DNA of 64,000 nucleotides, taken from Ruminococcus sp. Phil11. Its GTDB lineage: Bacteria; Bacillota; Clostridia; Oscillospirales; Ruminococcaceae. Below the pieces are notes generated by a model, which did no database searches, was not told the DNA's origin, and was given only the letters and a program-made list of their open reading frames with translations. The stretch is from assembly GCA_001940925.1 (NCBI GenBank), contig MSGZ01000020.1, forward strand, positions 36,544-100,543, read 5' to 3'. A program made the translations under genes and the position numbers. Positions within the stretch are counted from its first letter, which is position 1. Every line of letters starts with the position of its first letter. Shown here one piece after another: positions 59,161 through 64,000 of this stretch.

Positions 59161-60847
59161 ACTGATCGGCAGGGGCATCTACTGGTGCGCCCTGCGCGGA
59201 AAAACCCTGCGCGGCAAGATCATGCTGAGCCGGCTCGAACGGCAGACCGCCGATGCCCGCAGGATCAACGAGGAAACACTGATGCGGATCCTCAGGCACA
59301 ATGCGGATACCGAACTGGGCCGCGAGTGGAAGCTGGATACTATAAAAAGTATCAGGGACTTTCAGGAGAAGATCCCGTATACGGAGTACATGTTTTATTA
59401 TGACCGGATTAAGCGTATGGTCGAGGGCAATGAGACCGGCGTCATCACGAATTATCCGATCACGTTCTTTGCCGTGACCTCCGGCACGACCGGCGATTCC
59501 AAGCGCATCCCGGTCTCAAAGGCGACCAAGAAGCGCTTTGCCGATATGGGCGCATTCCGGCTGCTGGCCGTCATGGACAGACACTATAAAAAGACGACCG
59601 GAAAACCGTTCCCCTGCGAAAAGGGCTTCATTACGCTGGAGACCCGCAAGCGCAAGAAATGGAACAACATCGGCGCGGTCTCGACGCTGGCGATCAAGAA
59701 TGTGCTCTGCTTTACGACGGTCGCATTTTCCTCGCCGCCGGAGATCATGCAGGTCAGCGAGAAAATGGACACCAAATATCTGAAAACGCTGTTCGCGCTG
59801 GCAGAGCACGACCTGCTCTACATCGCGGGCGCATTTATGTCTACCTATGTGGAGATCATGCGGCTGATCCGCGAGAAGTGGGAAATGCTCGTTGAGGACA
59901 TCCGCACCGGCACGATCAACAAGAGCGTGGATGTCTCGGATACGATGCGCGAGACGCTCGAACGGCGGCTGCATCCCGACCCGGAACGCGCGGATTTCCT
60001 GAAACAGGAATTTGAAAGGGGCTTTGATACGCCGATCATCCCGCGGATCTGGAAATCGTGCAGCTTTATCACCGGCATCGGCTCGGCGGATTTCTCGATC
60101 TATGCGGACGAGATGCGGAAATATGCGGGCGATATCCCGTTTGATTACGGCACCTACGGCGCATCGGAGGGACTGTTCGCGGTCTGCTTTGAGCCGGACA
60201 ACGACACGTTCCTCATGCTGCCGGACAGCGTCTTTTACGAGTTCCTGCCGGTCGATCCGGAGGACGACAATATCTATCTGATCGACGAGCTGACGCCGGG
60301 CAAGGAATACGAAATGGTCGTGACGAACGACGCCGGGCTTTACCGCTACCGCATCAAGGATGTCATCCGGGTCGTGGGATACCGCGGAAAATGCCCGGTC
60401 GTGGCGTTCTCCTACCGCAAAAATCAGCTGCTGAATGCGGTCGGCGAAAAGACCAGCGAGGCAGCGGCGCAGGCAGCGGTCAGAGCCTTTGCGGAGGAGA
60501 CCGGCTGCCCCGTGGACGACTTCTGCTTCTATATCGACATGCATGACGGTGAGCCGAGTTATGCCGTGATCATCGAGGATCATCAGGGCATCGGCAGCAT
60601 TGATACCGAGGCCTGCGCGGAGGTCCTTGACCGGCATCTCTCCGAGCAGAATCACGCCTACGGCTTTGAGCGCAAGGCCGGAACGCTCGGCAAACTGAAG
60701 CTCCGCCTGACCAATGTCCCGATCAATACGCTGTATCACGATGCCAAAAAGGAGTGCGGCAGCTCGGATAACCAGCTGAAACCGCTGCACCTTGCCAATA
60801 CGGAGGGAAAAGTGAAAGTGCTGGAGGACATTATCTCGAACGGCTGA
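59147..60847 (+). CDS. GH3-family acyl-adenylate amido synthetase
   Basis: The 566-residue protein belongs to the GH3 (auxin-responsive promoter) superfamily of acyl-acid amido synthetases. Visible motifs are the ATP phosphate loop TSGTTGDSKRIPVS (about 111-124), YGTYGASEGLFAV (about 334-346), the hinge region LYRYRIKDVIRVVGY (about 398-412) and LLNAVGEKTSE (about 428-438). GH3 enzymes adenylate a carboxylic acid and couple it to an amino acid. In plants the acid is a hormone; bacterial substrates are largely unknown. The start overlaps the aminotransferase stop by 14 bp. A product made from a transaminated or conjugated amino acid is a reasonable inference. Confidence 0.88.
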   Translation: MTVSKLIGRGIYWCALRGKTLRGKIMLSRLERQTADARRINEETLMRILRHNADTELGREWKLDTIKSIRDFQEKIPYTEYMFYYDRIKRMVEGNETGVITNYPITFFAVTSGTTGDSKRIPVSKATKKRFADMGAFRLLAVMDRHYKKTTGKPFPCEKGFITLETRKRKKWNNIGAVSTLAIKNVLCFTTVAFSSPPEIMQVSEKMDTKYLKTLFALAEHDLLYIAGAFMSTYVEIMRLIREKWEMLVEDIRTGTINKSVDVSDTMRETLERRLHPDPERADFLKQEFERGFDTPIIPRIWKSCSFITGIGSADFSIYADEMRKYAGDIPFDYGTYGASEGLFAVCFEPDNDTFLMLPDSVFYEFLPVDPEDDNIYLIDELTPGKEYEMVVTNDAGLYRYRIKDVIRVVGYRGKCPVVAFSYRKNQLLNAVGEKTSEAAAQAAVRAFAEETGCPVDDFCFYIDMHDGEPSYAVIIEDHQGIGSIDTEACAEVLDRHLSEQNHAYGFERKAGTLGKLKLRLTNVPINTLYHDAKKECGSSDNQLKPLHLANTEGKVKVLEDIISNG

Positions 60848-60946
60848 CCTAACTGTCAAAACGCCGGAAACGGTACATGTTTTATTAAACCAAATTGACA
60901 AAACTGCAAAAATCACAAATTGTCAAAAAAACGCCGCCCCGAATTG
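60848..60946. other. Spacer after GH3 gene
   Basis: This AT-rich stretch has no clear terminator; I see only the promoter that follows. Confidence 0.4.
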
Positions 60947-60975
60947 TTGACACTGACTGAAATATATGGTATAAT
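60947..60975 (+). promoter_or_regulatory. Promoter of repeat surface protein gene
   Basis: TTGACA (60947-60952) and TATAAT (60970-60975) have a 17-bp spacer. The leader is about 110 nt. Confidence 0.88.
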
Positions 60976-61093
60976 TTCAGCATGCAGCAGACAATTCGCG
61001 GGCGGCGGATTTGTGGGGTCTGACGTTTGTGCGTGTCTCTGCGGCAAAAGGAAGTATACAATACTGACATGACTTACATGAGGAGGATGGAAC

Positions 61094-64000
61094 ATGAGCA
61101 GAAAGCAATCCCTCCGGCGTACAGTCGCCGGAATTCTCGCAGTCCTGACTGTGACGGGCAATCTGATTGCACCGACGCAGCTCAGGATTCCGTTTACGCC
61201 TGAAAACGCCATTACGGCGGAGGCATCGACAATCACAAAGAATGCCTATACCTGGGATTCCGGTTCCGGAACACTGACGATTACGGGCACCGTGAACATG
61301 AGTGACCCTGATATGGCAGCGTATAATTATGATGAGGTTCTCACGATTTACACAGGCAACTCTACAGGCATGTTTGCCGGTAAAATTAACAAGAGCGACG
61401 TTAAGCATGTAATCATTGCATCGACTGCGGTGCTTCCTGAGAATTGTCAGGCGATGTTCCAGGGGTACAACAAGCTGGAAGACGTTGTCTTTGCAGAGTA
61501 TGTTGACGGTACGAATATCCGCAAGATGTCGGCGATGTTCCAGAACTGCACCAGCCTGACATCCGTTGATATGAGCGGACTGATCAACACGCAGAATCTG
61601 GAATATATCGACAATATCTTTGACGGCTGCACCAGCCTGACTTCGCTGGATATCTCCAATATTGACGGCAGCAAGATGTGTCAGGGCAGATGGGAGAGCA
61701 CTAACGGAGTCCATCCTGCCGTTGATGCGGTTCAGCAAGCAGTCAAGAACTGCAGAAGCATGAATGATCTCCACATCTCGCCGGAGTTCCTTCATAACTG
61801 CCTGATCAATGCACAGAACAACCCCAACAACCCGAACAATGTCAATACGACGATTGAGGATCTGCTGGATACGCTGCTGAGCGGCAACCCGAAAGCCGAA
61901 GAATTTAAGGCGCAGCTTCTTGCAGACTATCAGGCGTGGTATGACAGCACCTACAGAACGGATATCAGAGATGCTGTTGTCAGCGGCGCAGAGGGCAAGG
62001 AATACGACGGCACGCCGGTCAGCTTCAGTGTCACGTACAACGGCACGGTGCTGACGGAGGGCGCTGACTACACCATTACATTCAAGCGTGACGGCCTGAC
62101 TGAGGTTGAAAATGTCAAGGATGCAGGCACATACAGCTACACCGTTGAGGGCATCAACGACTACCGTGAGAAGATCACCGGCAATGTGAGAGTGAACCCG
62201 AGAACGGCAGAGCTGACATGGGGCGTTTCTTCCTTCTATTATGACGGCAATACGCATTGCCCGACGGCCGGTGTCGGCAACCTTGTCGAGGGCGATGAGT
62301 GCGAAGTGACCGTGACCGGCGGGTCGAACAGAAGCGGCACACACACAGCAACTGCATCAGCACTTTCTAACTCCAATTATGCACTTCCGAGCAATCATAC
62401 GCATTCATACACAATTGTTAAACGGCAGCTTTCAGGCATTTCCGCGACCGGATTTGAGGGCGACTACGATCAGGCGGCACACGGCATTAACGTGAATGTC
62501 GGCAATAATACCGGCGTGACGGTCACCTACGGCCTGAACGAGAATGATATCGAATCCTTCACGGCGGAGCAGCCGAGCCTTGTGGATGCAGGAACCTATA
62601 CGGTGTTCTACCGGGTGACGAAGCAGAACTATGCTGACTTCATCGGCAGCGCAACGGTTGTCATCAACCCGATCGCAGCGGACATTGTCTGGGGCGATGT
62701 CACATCGTTCGTTTACAACGGCAGCGCGCAGGCACCGACCGCGACCGCAACGGGTCTCCTTGACGGCGACACCAGCGATGTGGTCATTGAGGGTGCGGCA
62801 TCTGACGTCGGCAGCCACACGGCTACCGCGACCGGCTTCACGAACGGCAACTACTTCCTGCCGGAGCCTTCCTCCAAGGATTTCACGATCACAGAGGCTG
62901 AGCTGGGTGACATTTCCGCACAGGGCTACACCGGCACTTACGACGGCGCGGAGCACACGATCAGCGTGACGGCTCCCGAAGGTGCAACTGTGACCTACAG
63001 TGAGACCGAGGACGGCGAATATTCCGAGACCGCCCCCACACTCACCGACGCAGGCAGCAAGACCGTTTACTACAAGGTCAGCAAGCCGAACTATAACGAT
63101 GTTTACGGCAATGCAGTCATCACGATCGCGCCGCGGACACTTGCGGTCACATGGGGCGACACAGAGTTCACCTACGACGGCACCGAGAAGTGCCCGGAGG
63201 CCACGCTTGATACTGCAAATGTGGTGGAGGGCGAAACGGTCGAGGTCAATGTGGACGGCGCACAGGTGAATGCAGGCGATTCCTATACCGCGACGGCTTC
63301 TCTTTCCAGCACGAACTACGTGCTTCCGGAAGATCAGGCTTCCTGCGATTTCTCGATCGCAAAGGCAGCGGCGCAGATCGCATGGACGAACACCGATCTG
63401 ACCTACACCGGCAGCGCACAGGCACCGACGGCGACCCTCAGCGGTCTGATCGAGGGCGATACCTGCGAAGTCATTGTTGACGGCGCACAGGTGAATGCCG
63501 GCGATTCCTACACCGCGACGGCTTCTCTTACCAATGAGAACTATACGATTCAGGAAGATCAGGCATCCTGCCCGTTCTCGATCGCCCAGCTTGAGGCACA
63601 GCTGAGCTGGACGGATACCGATCTGACCTACAACGGCGAGGAGCAGGCACCGAAGGCGGCCGTCAGCAATCTGGTCGAAGGCGACAGCTGTGACGTGACC
63701 GTCACGGGCGGACAGACCGCAGCAGGCGAGTATGTCGCAGCGGCAGCCGAACTGTCGAACGCAAACTACAAGCTGCCTGAGAATGCAACACAGGCATTCA
63801 CGATCAAAGCAGCAAGCATGGAAGACGTCACGGCAGCGGGCTATACCGGCATCTACGACGGCGCAGCACACGGCATCACCGTGAGCGCACCGGAAGGCGC
63901 AACGATCACCTATGCAGCAACTGCTGACGGCGAGTACAGCGAAGCAAATCCGACCTACACCGATGCAGGCAGCTATACTGTCTACTACAAGGTGACGAAG
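61094..64000 (+). CDS. Giant secreted surface protein with BspA-type repeats and MBG-like domains (3' truncated)
   Basis: The frame stays open for 969 codons to the right edge, so the C-terminus and any anchor or dockerin are outside the window. AGGAGG lies 7 bases before the ATG at 61094. A signal peptide (about 1-45) is followed by a BspA/DUF285 leucine-rich region (MFQNCTSLTSVDMSGL and FDGCTSLTSLDISNID, about 135-195). At least seven MBG/YDG-type Ig-like repeats then begin near residue 300, with recurring YDGxxxxxxVxA, EGDxxxVxVxG and DAGxYTVxYKV motifs. These are typical of adhesins and large cell-surface proteins in gut Firmicutes; a ligand cannot be predicted. Confidence 0.88.
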   Translation, partial: MSRKQSLRRTVAGILAVLTVTGNLIAPTQLRIPFTPENAITAEASTITKNAYTWDSGSGTLTITGTVNMSDPDMAAYNYDEVLTIYTGNSTGMFAGKINKSDVKHVIIASTAVLPENCQAMFQGYNKLEDVVFAEYVDGTNIRKMSAMFQNCTSLTSVDMSGLINTQNLEYIDNIFDGCTSLTSLDISNIDGSKMCQGRWESTNGVHPAVDAVQQAVKNCRSMNDLHISPEFLHNCLINAQNNPNNPNNVNTTIEDLLDTLLSGNPKAEEFKAQLLADYQAWYDSTYRTDIRDAVVSGAEGKEYDGTPVSFSVTYNGTVLTEGADYTITFKRDGLTEVENVKDAGTYSYTVEGINDYREKITGNVRVNPRTAELTWGVSSFYYDGNTHCPTAGVGNLVEGDECEVTVTGGSNRSGTHTATASALSNSNYALPSNHTHSYTIVKRQLSGISATGFEGDYDQAAHGINVNVGNNTGVTVTYGLNENDIESFTAEQPSLVDAGTYTVFYRVTKQNYADFIGSATVVINPIAADIVWGDVTSFVYNGSAQAPTATATGLLDGDTSDVVIEGAASDVGSHTATATGFTNGNYFLPEPSSKDFTITEAELGDISAQGYTGTYDGAEHTISVTAPEGATVTYSETEDGEYSETAPTLTDAGSKTVYYKVSKPNYNDVYGNAVITIAPRTLAVTWGDTEFTYDGTEKCPEATLDTANVVEGETVEVNVDGAQVNAGDSYTATASLSSTNYVLPEDQASCDFSIAKAAAQIAWTNTDLTYTGSAQAPTATLSGLIEGDTCEVIVDGAQVNAGDSYTATASLTNENYTIQEDQASCPFSIAQLEAQLSWTDTDLTYNGEEQAPKAAVSNLVEGDSCDVTVTGGQTAAGEYVAAAAELSNANYKLPENATQAFTIKAASMEDVTAAGYTGIYDGAAHGITVSAPEGATITYAATADGEYSEANPTYTDAGSYTVYYKVTK

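Noticed and set aside
60977..63871. Two long minus-strand open frames
   Set aside because: They mirror the repeats of the plus-strand surface protein, which has a signal peptide, promoter and ribosome site.

Overview
The window looks like a chromosomal segment of a gut or rumen Clostridia bacterium close to Ruminococcus (Oscillospiraceae). It is mid-to-high GC with AGGAGG-type ribosome binding sites and sigma-A promoters that almost all have 17-bp spacers. It carries two secreted proteins ending in type I dockerins, a bacterial expansin and a BspA/MBG-type surface protein, which together suggest a fibre- or particle-associated, possibly cellulosome-forming species. The genus call is inference from gene content. 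No tRNA, rRNA, CRISPR array, phage or insertion sequence was seen.

Layout. 1-4 kb: the end of an AI-2E transporter, a radical SAM enzyme, a membrane XRE regulator, a hypothetical protein and ychF. 4-8 kb: a candidate small RNA on the minus strand, a sugar-binding-domain/GGDEF protein and dapL. 8-16 kb: glycogen phosphorylase with a GH13 enzyme, an ABC-F ATPase and two lipoproteins. 16-24 kb: a large zinc-ribbon membrane protein, a dockerin protein, a DUF3592-like protein, a complete AI-2E transporter, and ilvE preceded by a 42-codon ORF. 23.7-30.4 kb (minus strand): Cof hydrolase, ricT, holB and darA, then khpA, rpsP, a small membrane protein, ffh and ylxM. 30.5-38.5 kb: the expansin with a 37-aa peptide gene, two tandem CPBP proteases behind an RluA-type pseudouridine synthase, and a 901-aa dockerin protein. 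38.7-44 kb: parA-parB-guaB facing purA across a palindrome-rich spacer. 44-54.5 kb (minus strand): a probable single operon alaS-HIT-comEC-isochorismatase-holA-rnmV-MBOAT-amidohydrolase-PEBP lipoprotein. 54.6-56.4 kb: an Lsa-like ABC-F resistance ATPase behind an attenuator leader. 56.6-64 kb: a PHP phosphoesterase, an aminotransferase/GH3 amide-synthetase pair, and the start of a giant repeat protein.

The points most worth following up are these: the ABC-F leader, where a two-codon upstream ORF is followed by a perfect intrinsic terminator just before the gene; the aminotransferase-GH3 operon, which could make an acyl-amino acid conjugate; the expansin with an unrecognised 300-residue front and a peptide gene behind it; the candidate sRNA near 4.3 kb; the phased palindromic repeats upstream of a dockerin gene; and two families of dispersed intergenic repeats.
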